Assembly (NCBI GenBank): GCA_963785065.1
Contig: CAWATX010000004.1
Span: 1,178,001-1,242,000, forward strand
Direction of reading: 5' to 3'
DNA from: CAVSRC01 sp963785065
Lineage (GTDB): Bacteria; Pseudomonadota; Alphaproteobacteria; Rhizobiales; Kaistiaceae
DNA length: 64,000 bases
Positions 35,589 through 43,973 of the stretch are shown here, piece by piece (positions within the stretch are counted from its first letter, which is position 1; each line of letters starts with the position of its first letter). Position numbers and translations under genes: made by a program. The notes under the pieces were generated by a model. That model saw only the letters and a program-made list of their open reading frames with translations. It was not told the origin of the DNA and searched no databases.

Positions 35589-35804
35589 ATGGATTCAGAA
35601 CGCTTCACAGACAGGGTGTCACGCTGGATCAAGCGCCTCGAAGGCTTTGATCCTTACGGTGAGCAGGCAGACAGATATCGTGCGGTCGAACGGGATCGTT
35701 CGCCAGCACCTCCGTCGCCCGTCAGAATACTACTGGAATTCGCGTTGGTGTTGGGGGGAGCAACGCTTCTGATTGCCGTTATCACGCTGGCCGAGCGATC
35801 ATGA
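35589..35804 (+). CDS. Small hypothetical membrane protein
   Basis: 71 residues. A charged N-terminal half (RVSRWIKRLEGFDPYGEQAD) is followed by one C-terminal membrane span (ILLEFALVLGGATLLIAVITL). The ATG at 35589 has only AGG three bases before it. No family recognised. It lies upstream of the kdp promoter region and could be a separate short gene. Confidence 0.45.
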   Translation: MDSERFTDRVSRWIKRLEGFDPYGEQADRYRAVERDRSPAPPSPVRILLEFALVLGGATLLIAVITLAERS

Positions 35805-36161
35805 CTGCACTTGCCATTGTTCAACGGCACAGAAGAGCGTTTGGCGGGATTCGCTAGCACCGCCGCACCTCCGCCGTGGCCTTCAGGATCGCCGACGGTA
35901 GGACGTTGTCGTAAGCGTCGACCGCGTCCTCCTCACCTAACTGCCGACAAAGAACGCACCGCCATATCGACCGGGCAGATCGCGGACGCGCCATTCGAGC
36001 AGTATCCTTATGAGATCCTTATAGCCGCGTCGGGCGAACCGTCTCGAATTCCTACACGCCGGGTGGCATCTAGGCGAGCCGAGAGCGGGTGGAGCGCTGA
36101 ACCTGCGTCATCTCATGGCGCATAGCTCCCAGTGCTGTCGGAAACGCCCCAGGAGGCTAGC
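35805..36161 (+). other. Non-coding region upstream of kdp
   Basis: 357 bases without a convincing gene. It contains the candidate KdpE site at 36005-36022 and an AGGAGG ribosome site at 36151-36156 for kdpF. No recognisable sigma-70 promoter can be assigned with certainty. Confidence 0.55.
36005..36022 (+). promoter_or_regulatory. Candidate KdpE operator (tandem TCCTTAT repeat)
   Basis: TCCTTAT occurs at 36005-36011 and again at 36016-36022, a direct repeat with 11-bp spacing, one helical turn. This is the geometry expected for a dimer of an OmpR/KdpE-type response regulator. It lies about 140 bases upstream of kdpF, and the downstream locus encodes KdpE. Assignment is by geometry and position only. 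Confidence 0.45.
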
Positions 36162-36251
36162 ATGATCTTCGATTACGTACTTTCCGGATTGGTCACGGCA
36201 GGGCTGCTTGGCTACCTTGCTTATGCCTTGCTGCGACCAGAGCGCTTCTGA
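36162..36251 (+). CDS. kdpF: Kdp ATPase small subunit KdpF
   Basis: 29 residues (MIFDYVLSGLVTAGLL, then GYLAYALLRPERF). One membrane span with the GYL.YALL.PE.F ending typical of KdpF, the lipid-like stabiliser of the KdpFABC complex. A perfect AGGAGG lies five bases before the ATG. Here it precedes kdpB rather than kdpA, unlike the common F-A-B-C order. Confidence 0.88.
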   Translation: MIFDYVLSGLVTAGLLGYLAYALLRPERF

Positions 36252-36319
36252 TCTGAAGAAGCAGCTCGCTGCGACGTCAAACCGCAAATCGTGACCCGAC
36301 CATTCCTTTGGAGCTTCGC

Positions 36320-38431
36320 ATGGAAACGTCTGTTTCGCGCAAGCGTATGCCCGTCTCTTCGCTCGCTGACCCCAAGATCGTCGTGCCGGCGCTCGGAGAG
36401 TCGTTGCGCAAGCTGGACCCCCGCATTCTCATCCGCAATCCAGTGATGTTCGTCGTCGAGGTCGTCGCAGCGTTGACGACCATTCTCTTTGTACGCGATT
36501 TGATCACCGGTGGCGCCAACCTCGGCTTTTCGTTCCAGATCATTCTCTGGCTATGGTTCACCGTGCTGTTCGCCAACTTCGCCGAGGCAGTGGCCGAAGG
36601 GCGCGGCAAGGCGCAGGCTGACGCCCTGAGGCAAACCCGCACCGAGACCCAGGCCAAGCTGCTGACCGTCGCCGACCAGACCAAGTACAAGGTCGTGGCC
36701 GGGACGAGCTTGAAAGTCGGCGATATCGTCCTTGTCGAAGCCGGTGACCTGATCCCGTCGGACGGCGAAGTCATCGAAGGCGTAGCCTCTGTCAACGAAG
36801 CGGCGATCACCGGCGAATCCGCGCCAGTCATAAGGGAGTCCGGTGGCGACCGCTCGGCCGTAACTGGTGGAACGCAGGTTCTTTCGGATTGGATCAAGGT
36901 CCGCATCACCACTGCGCCGGGATCGACGTTCCTCGATCGCATGATCCGGCTGGTGGAGGGCGCCGAGCGCCAGAAGACGCCCAACGAGATCGCTCTGAAT
37001 GTCCTGCTTGCGGGGTTGACGATCATCTTCGTCCTGGCCGTGGCGACCATACCAAGCTTCGCCTCTTATGCCGGTGGCAGCATTCCGATCGTCGTCTTGG
37101 TCGCCCTTTTCGTTGCCCTGATTCCAACAACGATCGGCGCACTGTTGTCGGCGATCGGCATTGCCGGCATGGACCGGCTGGTCCGGTTCAACGTCTTGGC
37201 CATGTCGGGGCGAGCGGTCGAGGCTGCCGGAGACGTCGACACGCTCCTGCTGGACAAGACCGGCACGATCACCCTCGGCGATCGCCAGGCGACCGATTTC
37301 AGAGCCCTTCGCGGTGTCACGGAGGCCGAACTGGCCGATGCGGCGCAGCTGGCGTCCCTAGCGGACGAGACTCCGGAGGGACGTTCGATCGTCGTGCTTG
37401 CCAAGGAAAAGTATGGACTCCGTGGCCGCGAGGTGGGGTCAGGCCAAGCGCGATTCATTCCATTTACTGCGCAGAGTCGCATGAGCGGGGTTGAGGTCGG
37501 CGGATCCTGGGTTCGGAAAGGCGCCGTCGATGCTATCCTGACGTTCCTCAACTCTTCACCGCCGGCTGTCGATGCCTCCGGACCGACGCGCACCAACTCT
37601 TCGGTGAGCGCGGATACGGTTCGCGAGGTGAACGCCATCGCCGAAGAAATCGCCAAGTCCGGTGGAACCCCGTTGGCCGTTGCGAAAGACGGCAAGCTGC
37701 TCGGGGTGGTGCACCTCAAGGACATCGTCAAGGGCGGCATTCGAGAGCGCTTCGCCGAACTCAGGCGCATGGGAATCCGCACGATCATGATCACCGGCGA
37801 TAACCCGATGACCGCGGCGGCCATTGCCGCCGAGGCCGGCGTCGACGACTTCCTCGCCCAGGCGACGCCCGAAGACAAATTGAAGCTCATCCGCGACGAG
37901 CAAGCGAAGGGCAAGCTGGTGGCCATGTGCGGGGATGGCACCAACGACGCCCCGGCGCTCGCGCAGTCTGATGTTGGCGTTGCTATGAACACCGGCACTC
38001 AGGCCGCGCGCGAGGCCGGCAACATGGTCGACCTCGACTCGAATCCGACCAAGCTCATCGAGATCGTGGAGATCGGCAAGCAGCTTCTCATGACACGCGG
38101 CGCGTTGACGACCTTCTCGGTCGCCAACGACGTGGCGAAATATTTCGCGATCATCCCGGCGATGTTCCTTGCGCTCTATCCGCAGCTTGGCGCGTTGAAC
38201 ATTATGCATCTGGCGACACCGCAGAGCGCCATTCTGTCCGCCATCATCTTCAATGCGGTGATTATCATTGCCCTGATTCCGCTCGCACTCAGGGGCGTGA
38301 AATACCGTGCGATCGGCGCACCGGCGGTGCTGAGGCGCAACCTCCTGATCTACGGATTGGGAGGCCTGATCGTGCCGTTCGTCGGTATCAAGCTGATCGA
38401 CATACTGATCACCGCTTTGCATCTTGCCTGA
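36320..38431 (+). CDS. kdpB: Potassium-transporting P-type ATPase subunit B
   Basis: 703 residues from the ATG at 36320 (GGAG six bases upstream). KdpB hydrolyses ATP to drive K+ uptake through KdpA. It contains the TGES motif (AAITGESAPVIRE), the phosphorylation site DKTGTITLG with Asp312, the nucleotide-binding segment KGAVDAI, TGDNPMTAAAIA and MCGDGTNDAPALAQ, all intact. Membrane spans flank the cytoplasmic domains and the C-terminus is hydrophobic. It lies between kdpF and the micro-gene preceding kdpA. Confidence 0.95.
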   Translation: METSVSRKRMPVSSLADPKIVVPALGESLRKLDPRILIRNPVMFVVEVVAALTTILFVRDLITGGANLGFSFQIILWLWFTVLFANFAEAVAEGRGKAQADALRQTRTETQAKLLTVADQTKYKVVAGTSLKVGDIVLVEAGDLIPSDGEVIEGVASVNEAAITGESAPVIRESGGDRSAVTGGTQVLSDWIKVRITTAPGSTFLDRMIRLVEGAERQKTPNEIALNVLLAGLTIIFVLAVATIPSFASYAGGSIPIVVLVALFVALIPTTIGALLSAIGIAGMDRLVRFNVLAMSGRAVEAAGDVDTLLLDKTGTITLGDRQATDFRALRGVTEAELADAAQLASLADETPEGRSIVVLAKEKYGLRGREVGSGQARFIPFTAQSRMSGVEVGGSWVRKGAVDAILTFLNSSPPAVDASGPTRTNSSVSADTVREVNAIAEEIAKSGGTPLAVAKDGKLLGVVHLKDIVKGGIRERFAELRRMGIRTIMITGDNPMTAAAIAAEAGVDDFLAQATPEDKLKLIRDEQAKGKLVAMCGDGTNDAPALAQSDVGVAMNTGTQAAREAGNMVDLDSNPTKLIEIVEIGKQLLMTRGALTTFSVANDVAKYFAIIPAMFLALYPQLGALNIMHLATPQSAILSAIIFNAVIIIALIPLALRGVKYRAIGAPAVLRRNLLIYGLGGLIVPFVGIKLIDILITALHLA

Positions 38432-38448
38432 TCGGAAAGGGTATTCCC

Positions 38449-38529
38449 ATGGCGATCATCTATCTGCTTCTCGGACTTGCGATCTTCGCGTTGCTCCTCT
38501 GGATGACCTCCGTGGTCGACCGAGCCTGA
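38449..38529 (+). CDS. 26-residue membrane peptide between kdpB and kdpA
   Basis: MAIIYLLLGLAIFALLLW followed by MTSVVDRA and a stop. GGAAAGGG lies seven bases upstream and kdpA follows after 21 bases. It resembles small hydrophobic peptides seen next to kdpF or kdpA in other bacteria but differs from the KdpF at 36162. It could be a second KdpF-like subunit. Length makes sequence-based assignment weak. Confidence 0.6.
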   Translation: MAIIYLLLGLAIFALLLWMTSVVDRA

Positions 38530-38550
38530 ACGCTGACCTGGAGAGAACCC

Positions 38551-40240
38551 ATGTTCGGATACGCATTACTTTTCGTTGTTCTCGTCGTCGGCGGCACAGC
38601 CCTGCTGTCGTGGCCGCTCGGCCGCTACATGAAATGGGCGATGGAGCCGGATGCGCCCACGCAAGGCGCGGCGGGCACGTTTGACCGAATTTTCCAACTC
38701 TTCGGCGGGCCGCTCACCCGCAGATCGCAGGATTGGAAGCAGTATCTGGTTGCGATGCTGGTCTTCAATGTGGTGATGTTCGCGGTCAGCTTCGGCGCCA
38801 TGGCCTTGCAGCAGTATTTGCCGCTCAACCCTGACGGCAAAGGCGCGATCGATCCCAGCATCATCTTCAATACGGCGGCCTCCTTCACCACCAACACCAA
38901 TCTGCAGCACTACTCCGGCGAAGTGTCGATGAGCTACCTTTCGCAGCTCGTCGCGCTGATGCTGCTGCAGTTCCTGTCGGCGGCAACCGGCGTCGCCGCG
39001 CTCGCGGCGCTGGCGCGCGGTTTGGCCGGCCGATCCCTTGGCAACTTCTTCATCGATTTGCAGCGTGCCACGTTCCTCGTGTTCCTGCCCGTGGCGCTCG
39101 TTGTGGCGCTGCTGATGGTGATCGGCGGCATGCCGATGACCTTCGATGGCTCGGCGATAGCCCACACGCTCGAGGGGGTTCAACAGACCATCGCCCGCGG
39201 TCCGGTGGCGGCCTTCGTGAGCATCAAGCAGCTCGGCACCAACGGTGGCGGCTTCTTTGGCCCGAACAGCACGCACCCGTTCGAGAATCCGAACTTCTGG
39301 ACGAACGCGGTGTCGATGATCGCGATCATTCTGATCCCGATGGCGTGCGTCTGGATGTTCGGGCGGATCATCGGGCGTATGCGTCACGCCACCGTGGTGT
39401 TTGGCGTGATGCTCGCTCTGGTGCTGGTGAGGATCGCAGCTCGCGGTTTCCTTCGAGACGGCGCCGACCGAAGCTTTTGCAAATCTTCCCATCGAGCAGA
39501 CCGTCGGCAATCTCGAAGGCAAGGAGCTGCGCTTCGGCGCCGCCTCGGGCCCGCTCTGGTCGGTTCTGACGACCTCGACGTCGAACGGCTCCGTCGGCGC
39601 CATGCATGACAGCCTCAACCCGTTGACCGGGTTGATGCCGATGATCGGCATGTGGCTTAACGAGGATTTTGGCGGCGTCGGCGTCGGAATGATCAACATG
39701 TTCCTCTACATCATCGTCGGCGTCTTCCTCGCCGGCATGATGGTGGGGCGCACGCCGGAATACCTCGGCTGGCGGGTCGAATCGCGCGAGGTCAAGTTCG
39801 CCATTCTCGCGCTTCTGGCTCACGGCCTGTTCATCCTCGGTGGGACGGCAATATTCGCTCCGACAGCGTGGGGTCGAGATGTGCTGAACAATATCGGACC
39901 GCACGGTTTCAGCGAAATCCTATATGAGTTCAGTTCGGCAAGCGCCAACAACGGCTCAGGATTCGAAGGGATCAACGACGGCGTGTGGACCGTCCCGTGG
40001 CAGGTCGCCACCGGCCTGGTCATGCTGCTTGCCCGCTTCATCCCGATCATCCTGCCGCTGGCGATCGTCGGCTCGCTGATGAAGAAGAAACGTGCGGCGG
40101 AGTCGGTGGGTACGCTCGGTGTCGAGGACGGCACCTTCGCCGGCATGTTGGCCGCAACGATCCTTGTGATTGGGGCGCTGACCTTCTTCCCCGCCGCGAC
40201 GCTCGGACCCATCGCCGAGCACTTCATCTATATGCAGTGA
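38551..40240 (+). pseudogene. kdpA: Potassium-transporting ATPase subunit A, interrupted by a frameshift
   Basis: Two overlapping frames together encode a full-length KdpA. The first (38551 to about 39440) carries FNTAASFTTNTNLQHYSGE and LGTNGGGFFGPNSTHPFENP (first two pore loops). The second frame, from about 39440, carries SFETAPTEAFANLPIEQ, GNLEGKELRFG, then MHDSLNPLTGLMPMIGMW and SSASANNGSGFEGI (third and fourth pore loops), ending at 40240. The switch, frame 1 to frame 2, lies near 39425-39450 and equals a one-base insertion or two-base deletion. Without correction the K+ channel subunit would be truncated at about residue 300. The rest is perfectly conserved, so a sequencing error or very recent mutation is likely. 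Confidence 0.85.
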
Positions 40241-40259
40241 TCCTGCTGGAGATCGGAAC

Positions 40260-40823
40260 ATGCAATCGCTGTTTGCAAGCATTCGTATCGTCATAGCAAC
40301 GATGGCCATCTGCGTTGCCGGGTACGCGACCGTGATCTGGGCGGCAGCCCAGGCTCTGACGCCGGCGACCGCAAACGGTTCGCTGATTACCTCCGCGGAG
40401 GGAACCGTCATCGGCAGCCGGCTGATCGCGCAGAAGTTCACGCAGCCGCGCTACTTCTGGCCGCGCCCTTCCGCGGTTGACTACAATGCCGCCGGCGCCG
40501 GCGGCAGCAACAAGTCCCCAACGAGCCCAGATTTGACCGACCGGGCGAAGGAGATTATCGCCGCGTACGGCGCCACGGCCGACAATCCGCTGCCGCCGGA
40601 ACTGGCGGCAGCATCCGGCGGCGGCCTTGACCCTCACATTTCCGTGCATGCGGCACTATATCAGGTGCCGCGCGTTGCCGCGGCCCGCGGTCTTTCTGAA
40701 GCACAGGTCGAGACGTTGATTCGGGCCCGGGCCTTTGCGCCCGGCGGATTCCTGACGCCCGACCGGCTGGTCAATGTGCTTGAACTCAACCTCGCCCTGG
40801 ATCAGCTTTCATCGGCCGGGTGA
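40260..40823 (+). CDS. kdpC: Potassium-transporting ATPase subunit C
   Basis: 187 residues. One N-terminal membrane span (IRIVIATMAICVAGYATVIWA) is followed by the periplasmic domain with GSRLIAQKFTQPRYFWPRPS, DPHISVHAALYQVPRVAAAR and LNVLELNLALDQL, all diagnostic of KdpC. GGAG lies eight bases before the ATG. It follows kdpA by 19 bases and completes the structural genes of the pump. Confidence 0.94.
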   Translation: MQSLFASIRIVIATMAICVAGYATVIWAAAQALTPATANGSLITSAEGTVIGSRLIAQKFTQPRYFWPRPSAVDYNAAGAGGSNKSPTSPDLTDRAKEIIAAYGATADNPLPPELAAASGGGLDPHISVHAALYQVPRVAAARGLSEAQVETLIRARAFAPGGFLTPDRLVNVLELNLALDQLSSAG

Positions 40824-40833
40824 CCTGAAATCC

Positions 40834-40885
40834 CCCTGCCAGTCCTGCCGACCCGATGATAGCGTCGACGGCAAGGCTGGCAGGG
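40834..40885 (+). terminator. Long inverted repeat after kdpC
   Basis: CCCTGCCAG (40834-40842) and its exact complement CTGGCAGGG (40877-40885) are separated by 34 bases. It sits just past kdpC and before the kinase gene. It could partly terminate or process the structural-gene message, or act as a protein-binding site. No T-run follows, so a classical terminator is uncertain. Confidence 0.4.
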
Positions 40886-41018
40886 CTGCCTGACGTTGCA
40901 GCGCTTCGAGGTGAGGCTATAGCGAGTCGACTTGTGCAGCTAATCTGGACCAGGACGCGGGCGCGAATGCGAACCCCGCCGGACCGTCCGAAGGAGCGCA
41001 GGCGCTGCGGCGAGGGGC

Positions 41019-42572
41019 ATGCTCATCAAGGATCGTAATGACACCGTGAACATTTCCCGCGGCTTCAACGTCGCGCCTTATGGCCTGGCGCTGATCGCTG
41101 TAGCTCTGGCGACCGGAATTGGAGAACTCCTGTGGCCGTGGGGCGGCCTCTCCAACATCGACCTTGTCTTTCTGACAGCGGTGGTTGCGACGGCGGTTCG
41201 CTTTGGCCTCGGGCCCTCAATCTTTGCGAGTATCGTCTCGGCGCTTTCCTACAACTTCTTCTTCACAGATCCCTACCACACGTTTGTCATCGCCGACCCG
41301 ACCAACGTCATCGCGGTTCTGTTTTTTGCTGTTGTCGCAGTGGTCGTCTCCAATCTCGCGGCGCGTGCGCGTGCGCAAGCCATCGTCGCAGAGGACCGCG
41401 CGCGAACGACCGAGTCTCTCTATGCCTTCAGCGGCAAGCTCGCGGGCATCGGCACGCTGGACGATCTGCTTTGGGCAACGGCGCACCAGATCGCTTCCAT
41501 GCTGCAGGTCCGGGTCGTCATTCTCCTTCCGGAGAAGGGGACCGTCGCTCTCAAGGCCGGATATCCACCCATTGATGCCTTGGCCGAATCCGATATCGCG
41601 GCAGCCATGTGGACCTGGGAACACAGTCGCGTCGCGGGCCGCGACGCGGACATACTTCCCGGCGCCAAACGTCTCTTTGTTCCAATGCGGACGAGTCAGG
41701 GCGCAGTCGGCGTGGTTGGCGTCGACAAGGACGAACCGGGCATGATGTTGACGCCAAATGAGCGGCGCCTTCTTGATGCGCTGGTCGACCAAAGCGCTGT
41801 CGCAGTCGAGCGTGTCCATCTTGTCGAGGACATGGAACGGGTTAAGTTGACCGTTGAGACCGAGCGGTTGCGCTCAGCACTGCTGACGTCGATCTCGCAC
41901 GACCTCAAGACCCCGCTGGCCGCGGTTCTCGCTTCTGCCGGTGCACTGCGCACGATGTCGAAGCAGCTGACCGAGCCGCAAAAGGCTGACCTTCTCGATA
42001 CCGTCGTCGAAGAATCTGAGAGGCTCAATCGGTTCATCGCGAATCTTCTCGACATGACGAGATTGGAATCCGGGGCCATGACGCCCAACGCAGCGCGACA
42101 TGACCTTAACGAGATCATCGGCAGCACACTGAGACGAGCAGAAAAGGTCCTCGACCAGCACCGCGTGGAGCTGCAGGTATCCCGTGACCTGCCGATGCTT
42201 GATCTGGACCCGATCCTCATCGAGCAGGCGCTTTTCAATTTGCTTGATAACGCCGCGAAATACGCGGCAACCGGCACTGCTATTTGCATCAGAAGCTGGC
42301 GAGACGATGATGAGGTCGTACTCCAGGTCCTCGACGAAGGGGTCGGCATCCCTACTGCGGACCTTGACCGCATCTTCGACAAGTTCTATCGGGCGCGGAA
42401 GGGCGATCATGTCCGTGCCGGAACGGGGCTCGGTCTGCCGGTTGCGCGGGGCTTCCTTGAGGCATCGAACGGCACCCTGACGGCCGCCAACCGGTCCGAC
42501 CGTCGAGGGGCCATCTTCACCGTTCGGCTGCCAATTCCCCCCGAGCGTCCCCTGCTGGATGTCGAGCAATGA
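41019..42572 (+). CDS. KdpD-type histidine kinase lacking the N-terminal KdpD/Usp half
   Basis: 517 residues that correspond to the C-terminal half of KdpD. Residues about 15-110 are the four-span DUF4118 membrane region (LVFLTAVVATAVRFGLGPS; SYNFFFTDPYHTF). A GAF-like domain follows, then HisKA with the phospho-acceptor in LLTSISHDLKTPLA (His294) and the ATPase domain (ALFNLLDNAAKYA; LDEGVGIP; GTGLGLPVARG). The ATP-binding KdpD sensor and universal-stress domain are absent. It overlaps kdpE by four bases (ATGA), so it is probably KdpE's working kinase, perhaps assisted by the separate N-terminal protein encoded at 43974. Confidence 0.9.
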   Translation: MLIKDRNDTVNISRGFNVAPYGLALIAVALATGIGELLWPWGGLSNIDLVFLTAVVATAVRFGLGPSIFASIVSALSYNFFFTDPYHTFVIADPTNVIAVLFFAVVAVVVSNLAARARAQAIVAEDRARTTESLYAFSGKLAGIGTLDDLLWATAHQIASMLQVRVVILLPEKGTVALKAGYPPIDALAESDIAAAMWTWEHSRVAGRDADILPGAKRLFVPMRTSQGAVGVVGVDKDEPGMMLTPNERRLLDALVDQSAVAVERVHLVEDMERVKLTVETERLRSALLTSISHDLKTPLAAVLASAGALRTMSKQLTEPQKADLLDTVVEESERLNRFIANLLDMTRLESGAMTPNAARHDLNEIIGSTLRRAEKVLDQHRVELQVSRDLPMLDLDPILIEQALFNLLDNAAKYAATGTAICIRSWRDDDEVVLQVLDEGVGIPTADLDRIFDKFYRARKGDHVRAGTGLGLPVARGFLEASNGTLTAANRSDRRGAIFTVRLPIPPERPLLDVEQ

Positions 42573-43258
42573 GTGGGCTGAACTCGAAAGTCCTTGTGAT
42601 CGACGACGAACCCCCAATCCGCAAGCTGCTGCGCATGGGGCTTGGGACGCAAGGGTATGAGACGATCGAGGCCCCAAACGGCAAGGTCGCCCTGGAAATG
42701 CTTGAGCACGACCCCGACCTGATCATACTCGATCTCGGTCTCCCCGATATCGATGGATTGGATTTGCTGCGCACGATCCGCAGCCGAAATGCAACGGTTC
42801 CCATCGTTGTTCTGTCGAGCCGCGGCGACGAAAGTGGAAAAGTGCAGGCGCTGGATCTTGGGGCCGACGACTACGTCACCAAGCCATTCGGCATGGAGGA
42901 ACTGCTCGCCCGCCTCAGGGCGGCAGTTCGACATCAATTGCAGACGCAGGGTGAGCACCCGGTCTTCCACGTCGGCGACTTGACCGTGGATTTGGTCCGC
43001 CGCATCGTCAAGGTGGGCGACGGGGAGGTGAGGCTCTCACCGAAAGAGTACGACCTGCTGCGTGTCCTGGTCCAACACGCCGGAAAGGTGCTCACCCACA
43101 AATTCCTCCTTGGCGAGCTATGGGACCCTTTGACTGACACACAATACCTTCGTGTCTATGTCCGCCAGCTCAGGCAAAAGATCGAAGCGGACCCGGAGCG
43201 CCCGCAATACGTTTTGACTGAGACCGGTATTGGATACCGGCTCCGCGCCCCGGATTGA
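42569..43258 (+). CDS. kdpE: Response regulator KdpE
   Basis: 229 residues, OmpR family. The receiver domain has the acidic pair (VIDDEPP), phospho-acceptor Asp55 (LIILDLGLPD), the switch Ser (VVLSSRGDE) and Lys (DDYVTKPFG). The C-terminal winged helix (VRLSPKEYDLLRVLVQHAGK; YLRVYVRQLRQKIE; TETGIGYRL) is complete. It would activate the kdp genes at low K+. Translationally coupled to the upstream kinase. Confidence 0.95.
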   Translation: MSGLNSKVLVIDDEPPIRKLLRMGLGTQGYETIEAPNGKVALEMLEHDPDLIILDLGLPDIDGLDLLRTIRSRNATVPIVVLSSRGDESGKVQALDLGADDYVTKPFGMEELLARLRAAVRHQLQTQGEHPVFHVGDLTVDLVRRIVKVGDGEVRLSPKEYDLLRVLVQHAGKVLTHKFLLGELWDPLTDTQYLRVYVRQLRQKIEADPERPQYVLTETGIGYRLRAPD

Positions 43259-43328
43259 ACTCGTGCGTTTAGGACGCATGCATCTGGTGTCGAGGAGGGC
43301 TATTCAGCCCCTCGTGATTGGAGCGACA

Positions 43329-43772
43329 ATGCAGATTGACGATTTCTTGGGCGAAGCTGACGTCTCGCTTGACGTTCAGGCTACCGATAAACCTAGCCTT
43401 CTTCGAAGCCTTTCAGCCAATGCGGCGGCGGCTGTGGGATTGGATTCGGAACTGGTGTTTGCGGAAATCAACAGACGTGAAGCGCTCGGCTCGACCGGCA
43501 TTGGCAAAGGTGTGGCGATTCCGCACGCGCGTATCCCGGGACTGGCAAAGCGGCACGGAGTCCTGGCGCGCTTGGCGACACCAATCCCGTTTGACGCGGT
43601 CGACGAACAGCCAGTCGACATCGTTTTCCTCGTCCTGCTTCCAGAGGCCAAACAGGGGGAGCAGCTGAACGCCCTAGCCTGTGTCGCGCGTAAGTTGCGC
43701 GACCCAGCCTCGGTGGCCGACCTCCGGCGTGCCCACACGGCCAATGACCTCTATCGCGTGGCAACAGCATGA
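43329..43772 (+). CDS. ptsN: PTS IIA-like nitrogen-regulatory protein (PtsN paralogue)
   Basis: 147 residues from the ATG at 43329 (MQIDDFLGEADVSLDVQ). The fold of EIIA-Ntr is recognisable: LSANAAAAVGLDSELVFAEI, REALGSTGIGKGVAIPHAR with the phosphorylatable His66, and IVFLVLLPEAKQGEQL. In E. coli and Rhizobium leguminosarum, EIIA-Ntr binds KdpD and modulates kdp expression. Here a copy is encoded inside the kdp regulatory cluster, between kdpE and the kdpD halves, suggesting a dedicated partner. About 200 bases without a gene follow it. Confidence 0.9.
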   Translation: MQIDDFLGEADVSLDVQATDKPSLLRSLSANAAAAVGLDSELVFAEINRREALGSTGIGKGVAIPHARIPGLAKRHGVLARLATPIPFDAVDEQPVDIVFLVLLPEAKQGEQLNALACVARKLRDPASVADLRRAHTANDLYRVATA

Positions 43773-43973
43773 AGATCCCTCCAGCCGTCCAGTTTGGATT
43801 TGCCAGGTCATCGACCGCGAGCGGCGGGTGACACCGGCGCGGCTCGCTCGCTCGCTCGGGCGGTCTGTTCACCCTTCTGCTGAGCGTATACGGATAGCCT
43901 GTCAGGGAGATATCCTTACGGGTTGTTCGCTCAAGACGCGTCCGATGAGCAGTAGGCAAGCAAGGGACCGTCC

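Noticed and set aside
35811..36125. A 104-codon frame upstream of kdpF
   Set aside because: No ribosome site or recognisable domain, and it runs through the candidate operator region.
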